A DNA stretch of 64,000 nucleotides from Arthrobacter pascens (GTDB taxonomy: Bacteria > Actinomycetota > Actinomycetes > Actinomycetales > Micrococcaceae), in NCBI RefSeq assembly GCF_017052465.1, contig NZ_JAFHKT010000114.1:1-64000 (forward strand), in the 5' to 3' direction. The notes under the pieces are model-generated. The model was not told where the DNA came from. It searched no databases and saw only the letters and a program-made list of their open reading frames with translations. Position 1 is the first letter of the stretch. Every line of letters starts with the position of its first letter. Shown here piece after piece: positions 52,517 to 61,179 of this stretch. Both the position numbers and the translations under genes were made by a program.

Positions 52517-54670
52517 TTAGCCGAGGACGTTCATGACGTTCCAGCCGCCACCCACCCGGACCCGGTTGGGGAAGGTGCCGGCACCGTCGCCCATGTAGGA
52601 CCAGAGGACTCCGCTGGTGTCGCGGGCCACGAGGTCATCGCGTCCGTCGCTGTTGAGGTCTGCGGCGCCGCTGATGGCGTTCATGATGTTCCAGCCTGCG
52701 CCGGCCCTGACCCGGGTGGGGAAGGCGCCGGCGGCGTTGCCCATGTAGGACCACAGAACTCCGCTGGAATCCCGTGCCACCAGGTCGGCGTTGCCGTCGC
52801 GGTTGAGGTCACCGGCGGCACTGATGGCCATGGTGCCCCAGCCTGCGCCGGCCCTGATCCGGGACGGGAAGGTGCCGGAGTTGTTGCCGCTGTAGCTCCA
52901 CAGGACGCCGCTGGAGTCGATGGCGAGCAGGTCATTCCGTCCGTCGCCGGTGATGTCGCTGGCCGCGCTGATGGTCTTCATGGTGTTCCAGCCTGCGCCG
53001 ACGCGAATCCGCGTCGGGAAGGTACCGGAGCCGTTGCCGCGGTAGGTCCAGAGGACGCCGCTGGAGTCGCGGGCCACGATGTCAGCCCGGCCGTCCCCGG
53101 TGAGGTCACCGGTGGCGCTGATGGAATTCATCGTGTTCCAGCCGGTACCGACCCTGACCCGGGTGGGGAAGCTGCCGGAGCCGTTGCCCATGTACGTCCA
53201 CAGCACGCCGCTGGAATCGCGGGCCACCATGTCGGCACGTCCGTCTCCGTTGAAGTCCTGCGAGACGCTCGTGACGCCGGTGCCGGTACCGATGCGGACG
53301 TTCCGGTTGGCAACGACGCCGATGTTTCCGGCCGCATCAGTGGCGCGGACGCTGAAGGTGTAGAAGCCGTTGGTCTGGGCGTCCCAGGTCTTGGGCGACG
53401 AGCAGGTCGGATCCCAATCGCCGTTGGTGGGCAGCAGCCGGCATTCGTACCGTGCCTGCGCATCAGGGCTGCTGAAGGTCAGGCTGGGCGTGTTGTCCAG
53501 GCTGGGCGTGGACGGGAACGGTGCCGTCACGGAGACCGCCGGCGCCGTGGTGTCCACCGTGAACCTGAGCGTCCCGGAGCTCTCGGCGCCGGCACGGGCC
53601 TGTACGCTGTGGGAGCCCTGGGCCAGCGGTGCCAGTGTAATTGAGTATGTGGTACCAGTCACTGTGGCGGCCTGCGCGGGGCCGCCGTTGACGCTTACCT
53701 CCACCGGTCCGGTCGTGCCTGCCGGCAGCGTGCCGGTCAGCGTCGGCGTGGTCACGTTGGTGACGTTGTCGGCCGAGGAACGGCCGCTGTCGCTGGCTGC
53801 GGCCAGGTCCGGTGTGGAGGGACCAGCCTCAGTGCCCTCGGCGATCAGCCCCTGGACCGTGAACAGGTTCGCCGTCACCGTGTCGATGCCGGGACCGCCG
53901 GCGTCCGGTCCGTCCACCTGGACGAAGTTGTTGCCGGACGGGGCTCCCGTAACCGGCCGGGCGGTGTCGATACTGCCGATGGTGCCGGCCTCTGCGCCGA
54001 CCTGCTGGAGGAAGGCAGCTGTGGAACCGGTGGTGTACGCCCCCAGGAAGGCGGCACCGACTCCTGCCCAATCGCAGGCAGTTGTGGCGGTCGGTGCGCA
54101 GCCCTCGTCCAGGGTCACGTTGATCACCCCGACGGAATCTGCTTCGAAGGTGTGGACGCCGTACGGGTGGGTGATGGTGTACGACGCTCCGGCCTGCAGG
54201 CTGTCAAAACGGAACCGAAGCCGGCCGAAGCCCATCTGATCGCCGTCGATCACTTCTTCGTTGGCGTGTGCTGCTTCGAGAGCGGCTTCGTAGGAACCGA
54301 TGCTGCCGACATCGGCCGCGGCAGCAAACCAGAACGCTTCATCAGGGAAGTTGTCGGGGTAGGAAACGGGCGCCTCCGGGTTGGGCGGCTCGGAAAGGCA
54401 GCCCTTCCCTACTTCGTAGCAGAGCTGCAGCTTGACGGTGCCGTCCGAATACCAGGTGGGAAAGCCGTTGGTCTGGTCCACGGGACCCATGCCGGCAGTT
54501 GCGGCGCTGCCCGGGACGGCGGCGAGCGGTGCGAGCGAGGCGGCCAGCAGGGCACCGGAGACGACGGCGGCGAGACGGCGGGCGGTTGTCGTCATCGGCT
54601 GGCGGTGTGCCCGACGTGCGCTGCGCGCTCCGTCTGGCATCTTGGGCCGGTCTACAGACTTGGAAAACAT
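52517..54670 (-). CDS. Secreted FG-GAP/VCBS-repeat protein
   Basis: 717 residues from ATG 54670 with GAGGAG upstream. Signal peptide near residues 26-57 (LAAVVSGALLAASLAPLAAV). A unique N-terminal domain of about 250 residues, then an Ig-like module (VSVTAPFPSTPSLDNTP). The last 240 residues are five tandem repeats of about 47-50 residues, each with a Ca-loop such as DFNGDGRADMVARD and SSGVLWTYMGNGSGSFPTR. Such repeats make an integrin-like beta propeller. Probably an extracellular adhesion or binding protein; the ligand is unknown. Confidence 0.88.
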   Translation of the reverse strand: MFSKSVDRPKMPDGARSARRAHRQPMTTTARRLAAVVSGALLAASLAPLAAVPGSAATAGMGPVDQTNGFPTWYSDGTVKLQLCYEVGKGCLSEPPNPEAPVSYPDNFPDEAFWFAAAADVGSIGSYEAALEAAHANEEVIDGDQMGFGRLRFRFDSLQAGASYTITHPYGVHTFEADSVGVINVTLDEGCAPTATTACDWAGVGAAFLGAYTTGSTAAFLQQVGAEAGTIGSIDTARPVTGAPSGNNFVQVDGPDAGGPGIDTVTANLFTVQGLIAEGTEAGPSTPDLAAASDSGRSSADNVTNVTTPTLTGTLPAGTTGPVEVSVNGGPAQAATVTGTTYSITLAPLAQGSHSVQARAGAESSGTLRFTVDTTAPAVSVTAPFPSTPSLDNTPSLTFSSPDAQARYECRLLPTNGDWDPTCSSPKTWDAQTNGFYTFSVRATDAAGNIGVVANRNVRIGTGTGVTSVSQDFNGDGRADMVARDSSGVLWTYMGNGSGSFPTRVRVGTGWNTMNSISATGDLTGDGRADIVARDSSGVLWTYRGNGSGTFPTRIRVGAGWNTMKTISAASDITGDGRNDLLAIDSSGVLWSYSGNNSGTFPSRIRAGAGWGTMAISAAGDLNRDGNADLVARDSSGVLWSYMGNAAGAFPTRVRAGAGWNIMNAISGAADLNSDGRDDLVARDTSGVLWSYMGDGAGTFPNRVRVGGGWNVMNVLG

Positions 54671-55121
54671 GGTGACTCCTCAAATGGACACTCGATTAGT
54701 GGCCCCCAGTACCTTCAAGGCCAGGCCAGGAAGCGGATTCCCTGCCACCGCCACAGTGGCGAACAGACCTTGGATTAATCTCGGACGGGAGACGCCGGTA
54801 TCCCTGTTTTCCGGGCTTGAACTGCCGTTTCATGCCTGAATGTCCGGAAATCTGCGCCAATCAGCGGGTCGCCGGGCCCGAAGCGGCCGGAATACGGCAC
54901 GGCGCCCGGCGGTCCTCGTCTCTGTCCAAGTGCTGGCAATTCCCGGGTTGGCCCTCCGCGGTAAGGGGCGGCCAGCCCTCGCCCGCGAATTTAGCCATCG
55001 ATTTGAGGGGGCCCAATTGGGGGTGGCGCCGGGGCTGCCCGTGCTTGTGCCGCACAACCCCAGCTTTTTCCAAGAACGGCCGATCATGCTCGTGCCAGTC
55101 CCCTCGAAAGGAGACACAGTC
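54671..55121. other. Intergenic region, no gene recognised
   Basis: Spacer between the repeat protein and the signal peptidase unit. Frames on both strands have Ser/Arg/Pro-rich, non-coding character. It should hold the divergent promoters. No repeat, RNA gene or attachment site was seen. Confidence 0.5.
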
Positions 55122-55199
55122 ATGTCCGTTTCCCGACGACACCTCCTGTCAGCGCCACAGACGGCACCACAGGCGGAACTTCCCCCATGGGCCGGCTAG
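55122..55199 (+). CDS. Short leader frame with twin-arginine-like start, overlapping the signal peptidase gene
   Basis: 25 codons (MSVSRRHLLSAPQTAPQAEL, then PPWAG) behind an excellent AAAGGAGA. Its end overlaps the signal peptidase start at 55187 by 13 bases. The SRRHLL start looks like a Tat signal n-region, so it may be the stump of a lost exported protein or a leader that raises signal peptidase translation. Confidence 0.4.
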   Translation: MSVSRRHLLSAPQTAPQAELPPWAG

Positions 55200-55729
55200 C
55201 ACGCCACGCAGCGGCCCGGCCGGAAAGGTCCGCCGGGACGTTCCTCCGGCACGTTCGGAGCAGGAAAACCGCGACGGCGGCAGTGCTGGCGGCAGTCCTT
55301 CTCGCCACCCGCCTGTGGGTTCTTGAGCCCATGACGGTCAGCTCCGAAAGTATGGAACCAGCGTTGCCCCGGGGAAGCATGGTCCTGCTGTACAAGCCCG
55401 GCCCGCTCCTGGGAGGCCTCAGGGCCGGGGACCTGGTGGTATTCAGCAGCCCCGAGGACGGGCGCCCGACGCTTAAGCGCGCCATCGCGTTCCAGGGCCA
55501 GTCGGTTGCCATCGAAGACTCAGTCCTCATTGTGGATGGCAAACCGCAGAGTGAGCCCGGCATCGACCACAGCCGCATCGACGGCAGTTACTTCGGTCCC
55601 GTCATGGTCCCTGCCGGCCACGTCTTTGTGCTCGGCGACAACCGGTCCGGCTCCATCGACTCCCGGGCCTATGGCAGTGTTCCGCTGGATCAGATGCAGG
55701 CCACCGTGGCATGGCCATCCGGGGGATAG
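55187..55729 (+). CDS. lepB: Type I signal peptidase
   Basis: 180 residues. One N-terminal membrane helix (TAAVLAAVLLATRLWVLEP), catalytic Ser in VSSESMEPALPRGS, catalytic Lys in PTLKRAIAFQGQ, and the C-terminal box VFVLGDNRSGSIDSRAYG. It cleaves Sec signal peptides on the outer membrane face. It lies next to a large secreted repeat protein and is probably an accessory copy rather than the housekeeping enzyme. Confidence 0.93.
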   Translation: MGRLARHAAARPERSAGTFLRHVRSRKTATAAVLAAVLLATRLWVLEPMTVSSESMEPALPRGSMVLLYKPGPLLGGLRAGDLVVFSSPEDGRPTLKRAIAFQGQSVAIEDSVLIVDGKPQSEPGIDHSRIDGSYFGPVMVPAGHVFVLGDNRSGSIDSRAYGSVPLDQMQATVAWPSGG

Positions 55730-55768
55730 CGGACTGAACGCAGACATCACGGCGTGCACCGCAGAAGA

Positions 55769-55778
55769 TAAGTATGCT
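55769..55778. promoter_or_regulatory. Half-palindrome upstream of the Dps remnant
   Basis: TAAGTATGCT (followed by GG) matches the left arm and centre of the recurring TAAGCATGCTTA element, 60-70 bases before the Dps-like start. The right arm is lost, in keeping with decay of the gene. Confidence 0.35.
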
Positions 55779-55837
55779 GGGAATCAGCGTGACCGGCCGT
55801 ACGCGGCCGGAGCCTGTCAACAGCAGCGGAGGAAGTA

Positions 55838-56008
55838 ATGAAAGCGTCCCAGGCCCTGGCCGGCAATCTTCAAATGGTTCTCAACGATCTGATCGAACTC
55901 CATCAGCAGGGAAAACAAGCGCACTGGAACCTGGTGGGCACCAACTTCCACGGCCTGCCGGACGGCCGAAGCTCGTCCGCCGCTGTGACTGTGCCCGCGG
56001 AAGACTGA
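55838..56008 (+). pseudogene. dps: Dps (ferritin-like) gene remnant with internal and C-terminal deletion
   Basis: 56 codons behind a fine GGAGGAAG. The first 37 residues ([20 protein letters not shown]) are an unmistakable Dps N-terminus with the ferroxidase His in AHWN. Then the frame jumps to [17 protein letters not shown], which in full-length relatives is found some 35-45 residues later, and stops. The helix carrying the remaining iron ligands and the last 70 or so residues are missing, so iron storage or DNA binding is not expected. The preserved start suggests recent loss. Confidence 0.75.
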
Positions 56009-56014
56009 GCCGCT

Positions 56015-57169
56015 GTGAACCCGCCGCATCGCCGCTGGCAGGCAGTCCGCATCAGCTCGACGCCGGAACAGCTCGCGGAGCTTGATCCGACGCTGGAGTC
56101 GGTCGCCGCCGCTGTGGAGGACGTCCCGGCGCTGCTCGCTGCAGCGAACGAGGCGGGCAAATCCGCGCCGAAGCCGGGTGGCGGGGCCACCGCGCAGCTG
56201 TGGGAACTGCTGGCATCCGTCGCCTCCATTGACGTGGCCGCAGGACGCATCCTTGAACCTCACCTTGACGCCGGTGCCATACTGTCGCAGGCCGGAAAGG
56301 CGGACTCCTTCACCGGAACCTGGGGAGTCTTTGCTGCCGAGGCGCCCGGCACACGCCTGGCTGCGCAGCCCGGAGACCAGCCCGGAAACCGGCCCGGGGG
56401 AGTGCGGCTCACCGGGTCCAAGCCATGGTGCTCGCTGGCCCAGTTCGTGGACCATGCAGTGGTCACGGCGCACACCGCAACGGGAGGCAGGGCCGCCTTT
56501 GCCGTTGACCTCAGGGATGCCGGCGTGACCTGCACGGACCCCGAGTGGACCAGCCGGGGCCTGCGGGAAATCCCCAGCGGCACAGTCCATTTCGACCGCG
56601 TGGCGGCGGTGCCGCTCGGCGATGACGGCTGGTACTTTCAGCGCCCGGGATTCGCATGGGGCGGCATGGGGGTGGCGGCGTGCTGGCTGGGCGGTGCCGT
56701 TGCGCTGGGCCGGTATTTCAAGGCCGCACTGATTCGGGGCGCCCAATCCCAGCGGGAGCCCGATCAGGTGGCCCTCGCCGGCCTGGGCGAGGTGGACAGG
56801 ATCCTTACCTCCACCTCCCAGTACCTCGCCCGGGCGGCTGAACTGATCGACGGCGGGCGGCCTGGAAGCGTCGACGCACCTCCGGCGCAAGCGCAGGCAG
56901 AACAAGCAGAACAAGCACAGGCAGAAGCGGGAGGCGGGCCGGCCGCCGGCGCGTGGAGCGAGGCGCTCCGGGTCCGCGGGACCGTTGCTGCCGCCGTCGA
57001 ACGCGTCCAGCTCCTGGTGAGCCAGAACTTGGGGCCGGGACCGCTGGCCTTCGACGACCGGTACGGAAAATGCATGGCGGACCTGTCACTCTACGTGCGC
57101 CAGCACCATGCGATGCGTGATGACGCCCAACTCGGCGCCCTGACCCTTAAAGGCGAACACCCGTGGTGA
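56015..57169 (+). CDS. Acyl-CoA dehydrogenase-like flavoprotein
   Basis: 384 residues from GTG 56015. Fold landmarks: the beta-domain segment WGVFAAEAPG, VRLTGSKPWCSLAQFVDHAVV and the C-terminal helices ending MADLSLYVRQHHAMRDDAQL. A Gln/Ala/Glu low-complexity insert (about 289-310) is unusual. The substrate is unknown, and the family's catalytic Glu could not be placed with certainty. It overlaps the next gene by 7 bases, forming one coupled unit with the deacetylase/methyltransferase and glycosyltransferase. Confidence 0.75.
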   Translation: MNPPHRRWQAVRISSTPEQLAELDPTLESVAAAVEDVPALLAAANEAGKSAPKPGGGATAQLWELLASVASIDVAAGRILEPHLDAGAILSQAGKADSFTGTWGVFAAEAPGTRLAAQPGDQPGNRPGGVRLTGSKPWCSLAQFVDHAVVTAHTATGGRAAFAVDLRDAGVTCTDPEWTSRGLREIPSGTVHFDRVAAVPLGDDGWYFQRPGFAWGGMGVAACWLGGAVALGRYFKAALIRGAQSQREPDQVALAGLGEVDRILTSTSQYLARAAELIDGGRPGSVDAPPAQAQAEQAEQAQAEAGGGPAAGAWSEALRVRGTVAAAVERVQLLVSQNLGPGPLAFDDRYGKCMADLSLYVRQHHAMRDDAQLGALTLKGEHPW

Positions 57170-58533
57170 CCTTCTCGCACACGGACGCCGGCACGGATGA
57201 AGCGGCCTGGGCCGGCAGCGCGCTCGCCGGAATTGGCGAACTGCCGCTGGGGCCGGACGAACTGGCCGGCATGACGTTCATCCTTCTCGCGGCCCATCCG
57301 GATGATGAATCGCTCGGGGCGGGCGGCCTCCTGGCAAGGCTCTCCGGAGCCGGCGCCGCCGTGGAAGTCCTGCTGTGTTCGGCAGGGGAAGCGTCCCATC
57401 CCGACTCTCCCACCACAACGCCTGAGCAGCTTGCGGCCGTCCGGCTGGCTGAGTTCGGCGCTGCGATGTCCGTGCTCGGCCTGGCAGGGCGCTGGCAGTT
57501 CCTCGATCTCCCGGACGGCAGGCTGGCAGAACATCGCACATCGGTCACCAACAGTCTGAGCCTGGCAGTGGACCGGCACCCCGGGCCTCCGGAACGGCTC
57601 GTGCTGGTTGCCCCCTACCGGGAGGACGGGCACCCCGACCACGAGACTCTGGGAACGGTGGCTGCGGACGTCGCGGACGCCGGCGGCCACGGGCTGCTGG
57701 AATACCCCGTCTGGTACTGGCTGTGGGCGACGCCGGAGCAGGATGCCTGGCGGGACTGGGTGCGGCTTTCGCTCACCGGGCAGGAGCAACGGGCAAAGCG
57801 TGCCGCCATGCTGGCACACTCCTCCCAGGTGCAGCCGCTGTCGGGACACCCCGGCGATGAGGCGCTCCTCACGGACCGGTTTCGGGCACATTTTGAGCGT
57901 CCCTTCGAGGTCTTTGCGTGGCGGCACCCGGTTTCCGGAACCCGGAGCGCCCGCGACGCTGAGGGCATCTTTGATGCGGTGCACAGCGAGGCTGCCGACC
58001 CCTGGGGGTATGAGGACAGCTGGTATGAGCGGCGCAAGCGCGCGCTGACCCTCGCTGCGCTGCCGGAGCCACAGTACGACGCCGGACTGGAAGTCGGCTG
58101 CTCGATCGGAACCCTGAGCGCAGAGCTGGCACAGCGGTGCGGGCGGTTCCTCGCCGTGGATGCCAGCGGCGTTGCCCTCCTGGCGGCTGCGCGGCGGCTG
58201 GCTCCGCACCGCGGCGCCGAGGCACGGCAGCTGACGGTTCCGCGCCAGTGGCCGGACGGCCGCTTTGACCTGATCGTTGTCTCGGAAGTCGGCTATTACC
58301 TGGCGCCGTCCGAACTTGCGGAGCTGTTCGACCACATCGCCGCAGCGCTGACGCCGGGCGGAACGCTGCTGCTGTGCCACTGGCGGCACCCCGTTTCCGG
58401 CTGGGAGCTCGACGGCGACACAGTCCACGCGCTGGCCAGGACCCGCCTGCGGTGGCCCACGGCGGCACTGTATACGGAACAGGACTTTGTGCTGGAGACG
58501 TTCGCCGCGCCGGAGCCTGTGCATGGCGCCTGA
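57163..58533 (+). CDS. Fused PIG-L deacetylase and NodS-like SAM methyltransferase
   Basis: 456 residues with two domains. Residues 35-230: LmbE/PIG-L deacetylase, zinc motif LLAAHPDDESLGAGG and the later His in REDGHPDHETLG; it removes N-acetyl groups from GlcNAc-type sugars. Residues about 265-456: class I methyltransferase with LEVGCSIGTLSAELAQRCG, FDLIVVSEVGYYLAPSEL and LLCHWRHPVSGWELDGDTVH, closely resembling NodS, the N-methyltransferase of Nod-factor synthesis. Fusion implies deacetylation followed by N-methylation of the same amino sugar. Overlaps both neighbours. Confidence 0.85.
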   Translation: MVTFSHTDAGTDEAAWAGSALAGIGELPLGPDELAGMTFILLAAHPDDESLGAGGLLARLSGAGAAVEVLLCSAGEASHPDSPTTTPEQLAAVRLAEFGAAMSVLGLAGRWQFLDLPDGRLAEHRTSVTNSLSLAVDRHPGPPERLVLVAPYREDGHPDHETLGTVAADVADAGGHGLLEYPVWYWLWATPEQDAWRDWVRLSLTGQEQRAKRAAMLAHSSQVQPLSGHPGDEALLTDRFRAHFERPFEVFAWRHPVSGTRSARDAEGIFDAVHSEAADPWGYEDSWYERRKRALTLAALPEPQYDAGLEVGCSIGTLSAELAQRCGRFLAVDASGVALLAAARRLAPHRGAEARQLTVPRQWPDGRFDLIVVSEVGYYLAPSELAELFDHIAAALTPGGTLLLCHWRHPVSGWELDGDTVHALARTRLRWPTAALYTEQDFVLETFAAPEPVHGA

Positions 58534-59275
58534 GCCGGGCCGCCCGCGAATCGCCCGGGTGGACGTGGTCATGCCCGCGCACAATGAGGAACGGCACCTG
58601 GAGCAGGCACTCAGTGCCATCCAGGCAGCGGCCGCCGCGCTGGAAGCGCGGCGGCCCGGCACCGACGTCGGAATCACCGTCGTGCTGGACCATTGCACCG
58701 ACCGTTCGGCAGAGGTCGTCTCCGCTTTTGCCGGCCTGGACACCCGGATCACGGTGTTGTCCCGGCCGTTCCGCAATGCGGGCGCCAGCAGGGCAGCCGG
58801 TGTGGCCGCAGCCCTGCTGGGCCGTCCGTCCGCCCTGGAGGAGACGTGGCTGGCCAGTACCGACGCAGACTCGTGCGTCCCGGACAACTGGCTGTGGCGC
58901 CAACTCGAGTTCGCAGACTCCGGCTGGGACGTGGTGCTGGGGTCGGTGGAACCTGACCCGGGCGGCATGGACCCGGAAGTTCTCCGCCGCTGGCGCGCCA
59001 GGCACCCGTTCGGCGAAGATCATCCCCACGTTTACGGTGCCAATCTTGGCGTTCGGGCCTCGGCCTACCGGCACGCGGGAGGGTTTCCGGAGATTCGCTC
59101 CGCCGAGGACAGAATCCTGGTGGAGCGCCTCCGGCGCCGGGGCTTCGCAGTCGTGGCAACGGACACCATTCGTGTCGTCACTTCGGGACGAACCGCGGCC
59201 CGGGCGCCCCGCGGGTTCGGCGCCTATCTGCGCGCCATCGGCGTCGAGGCCGGCGCCGCACTGCGAAGCGGGTAG
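58523..59275 (+). CDS. GT2-type glycosyltransferase
   Basis: 250 residues from ATG 58523, overlapping the upstream stop by 11 bases. GT-A fold: VDVVMPAHNEERHLEQALSA, the DXD-like WLASTDADSCVPDNW, then GANLGVRASAYRHAGGFPEI and ED in SAEDRILVERL. Soluble, no membrane helix. It would add a sugar in the pathway of the three-gene unit starting at 56015. Confidence 0.86.
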   Translation: MAPEPGRPRIARVDVVMPAHNEERHLEQALSAIQAAAAALEARRPGTDVGITVVLDHCTDRSAEVVSAFAGLDTRITVLSRPFRNAGASRAAGVAAALLGRPSALEETWLASTDADSCVPDNWLWRQLEFADSGWDVVLGSVEPDPGGMDPEVLRRWRARHPFGEDHPHVYGANLGVRASAYRHAGGFPEIRSAEDRILVERLRRRGFAVVATDTIRVVTSGRTAARAPRGFGAYLRAIGVEAGAALRSG

Positions 59276-59297
59276 CGGCGGCCGGCGCCGCACTGGC

Positions 59298-60392
59298 TTA
59301 CTGGGTGTCGGCGCGGTCCTGCCCGTCCTGCTTGCCGCTGTGCTGTTCGCGGAGTTCGCGTCCGTGCCGGATGTCTTCTTCCTCCTTCTCCTGCAGTTTG
59401 TCGCTCTTCTTCGTGTCACGGGGCGGCAGCTGGATGGTTTCCTCCGCCTCAATGCCGGCCTGGAGTTGCCGGCCGCGCTCCATTTCAGCGTCGAACTCCG
59501 CGCCAAAAAGCAAGGACATGTTCAGGATCCACAGCCACAGGAGCATGACGATCACGCCGCCGATTGCCCCGTAGGTCTTGTTGTAGTTGCTGAAGTTGGC
59601 CACGTAGAAAGCGAAGCCCAGCGAGGCCAGGACGAAGGCCAGCAGTGCAATGAGAGATCCAAGGCTCATCCAGCGGATCTTCGGCTGTTTGACGTTGGGG
59701 GTGGCGTAATACAGGATCGCGATGACCACAATGACGAGCAGGATGATGACCGGCCATTTTGCGATGTTCCATACGGTCAGGAACACGCCGCCTAGTCCGA
59801 GGACCCCGCCCACGGCTTCTGCCACCGGACCGCTGACCACCAGCATGGCGGCGAGCAGCGCGACGATCACCACGGAAAGCACAGTTACTCCGAGCATGGT
59901 GCCGCGGAGCTTGACGAAGCCGCGGCCTTCGTCGATTTCGTAGATCCGGTTCATGCCCCGGCCGAACGCGTTCACGTAGCCGGAGGCGGACCAGAGAGCA
60001 GTTGCGAGGCCGATGACAAGGGTGAACCCAGCCGCCGGCGAAGCGGTCAGTTCCTGGACCGGCTCGCGGATGGTGTCAATGGTGGAACCCGGCGCTATGC
60101 CTTGGGCGATGTCCAGGAGCGCCGCCGTCGTTTTCTCCGCGTCGCCAAAGATTCCCAAGAGCGAAACCAGGGCGAGCAGCGCCGGGAAAAGCGAGAGGAC
60201 AGCGTAGTAGGTGAGGCCTGCCGCGAGGTCGGGGCACTGGTCCTTCGTAAACTCGCGCAGCGTCTTCTTGGCGATGTACTTCCAGGAAGGCTTGGTGACG
60301 TCGGTGGGGCTGTCGGGCTTGCGTTCGTCGTCCGGGGCAGGTGCTGTGGACGCCTTCGCTGTACTGGATTCCGGGGCTTCTTTCGTGGCCAT
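59298..60392 (-). CDS. YihY/BrkB-family membrane protein
   Basis: 364 residues from ATG 60392 with AAGGATGG upstream. A disordered Ala/Pro-rich N-terminus, then six helices with YihY signature LAAGLTYYAVLSLFPALLAL and GAIGGVIVMLLWLWILNMSL then FGAEFDAE. The C-terminus is charged and soluble. Family members are inner-membrane proteins of uncertain function. Confidence 0.92.
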   Translation of the reverse strand: MATKEAPESSTAKASTAPAPDDERKPDSPTDVTKPSWKYIAKKTLREFTKDQCPDLAAGLTYYAVLSLFPALLALVSLLGIFGDAEKTTAALLDIAQGIAPGSTIDTIREPVQELTASPAAGFTLVIGLATALWSASGYVNAFGRGMNRIYEIDEGRGFVKLRGTMLGVTVLSVVIVALLAAMLVVSGPVAEAVGGVLGLGGVFLTVWNIAKWPVIILLVIVVIAILYYATPNVKQPKIRWMSLGSLIALLAFVLASLGFAFYVANFSNYNKTYGAIGGVIVMLLWLWILNMSLLFGAEFDAEMERGRQLQAGIEAEETIQLPPRDTKKSDKLQEKEEEDIRHGRELREQHSGKQDGQDRADTQ

Positions 60393-60538
60393 GGGGCCAT
60401 CCTTTCGGGCACGTGCAGGCGGCAAGGCCCGCGTCGCGGCGGAACTGCCTGCAGATCAATCCTGCATTTCAATGGGGTCAGGCGGGCTGGATGTTGTTCT
60501 TCGCTTCCGCGTTCTGCGGCGAACCGCCCAACGCGGGC

Positions 60539-60994
60539 CTAACCGGGATTCGACCGGTCGCGTGTGAGCGGGTCACTGCCCATGGGGTCGTCCGCGAGCT
60601 CTTTTCCTGCCAGCGGATCGTTCGCAAGGTGTGTTCGGGACTGCCTGTCTTCGGCCAGCTGGGGGGAGTCCAGAGGGTTGGCGGTGCGGGGCGCTGGGAC
60701 GGAGGCAGCTCCACTGAGCCCGGCCGTGGCGGCATCAGGGCCGGGAAGGTCGACCGGGCGCGGCGGTACAGACGCGCCCGCCGGGGGAACGTAGCGTCCG
60801 GAAGCGGCTTCAGGCGCCGGAAGATCCACCCGAGGCGGTGGCACGGCCCCGCCGGCCGCGGGAACGAAGCGCCCGCTGGTGCCGGATGAATCCGCTGCGC
60901 TGTGCAGGGGATGAGCGTGGTGGGGAGCCGAGTGCTGCGCGGCCGAGGCTTCAGGCTGACTCCCGTCCTGCGGCCATTGGTTCTCTGTCATCAT
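60539..60994 (-). CDS. Proline-rich protein with internal duplication
   Basis: 151 residues behind AAAGAGAG. Two similar units (SGRFVPAAGGAVPPPRVDLP and SGRYVPPAGASVPPRPVDLP) show an internal duplication of about 24 residues. No hydrophobic segment; likely disordered. The palindrome at 61050 lies in its promoter region. Family unknown. Confidence 0.6.
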   Translation of the reverse strand: MMTENQWPQDGSQPEASAAQHSAPHHAHPLHSAADSSGTSGRFVPAAGGAVPPPRVDLPAPEAASGRYVPPAGASVPPRPVDLPGPDAATAGLSGAASVPAPRTANPLDSPQLAEDRQSRTHLANDPLAGKELADDPMGSDPLTRDRSNPG

Positions 60995-61049
60995 CGCTCT
61001 CTTTCAAAGAAGGTGGGCTGCTGATCACAACCGGCATTACTCGCTATAA

Positions 61050-61069
61050 ATAGTAAGCATGATTACTAT
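61050..61069. promoter_or_regulatory. Best copy of the CATG-centred palindrome
   Basis: ATAGTAAGCATGATTACTAT is a 20-base dyad with one mismatch; a further half copy ATAGTAAGTA follows at 61073-61082. It lies between the divergent genes at 60994 and 61180. Confidence 0.55.
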
Positions 61070-61179
61070 TAGATAGTAAGTACCCCGATTGCCGTTAGTT
61101 CAATCGGCCGAGGGGGGCTGCACCTGGCCTTCGACACGTCGGCCGGCCCGCGATGGATATGGAGAGAGGTGGATCCACG

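Noticed and set aside
57091..58968. Long minus-strand frame opposite the deacetylase and glycosyltransferase
   Set aside because: Typical high-GC antisense frame with no coherent domain; the plus-strand genes carry clear motifs.
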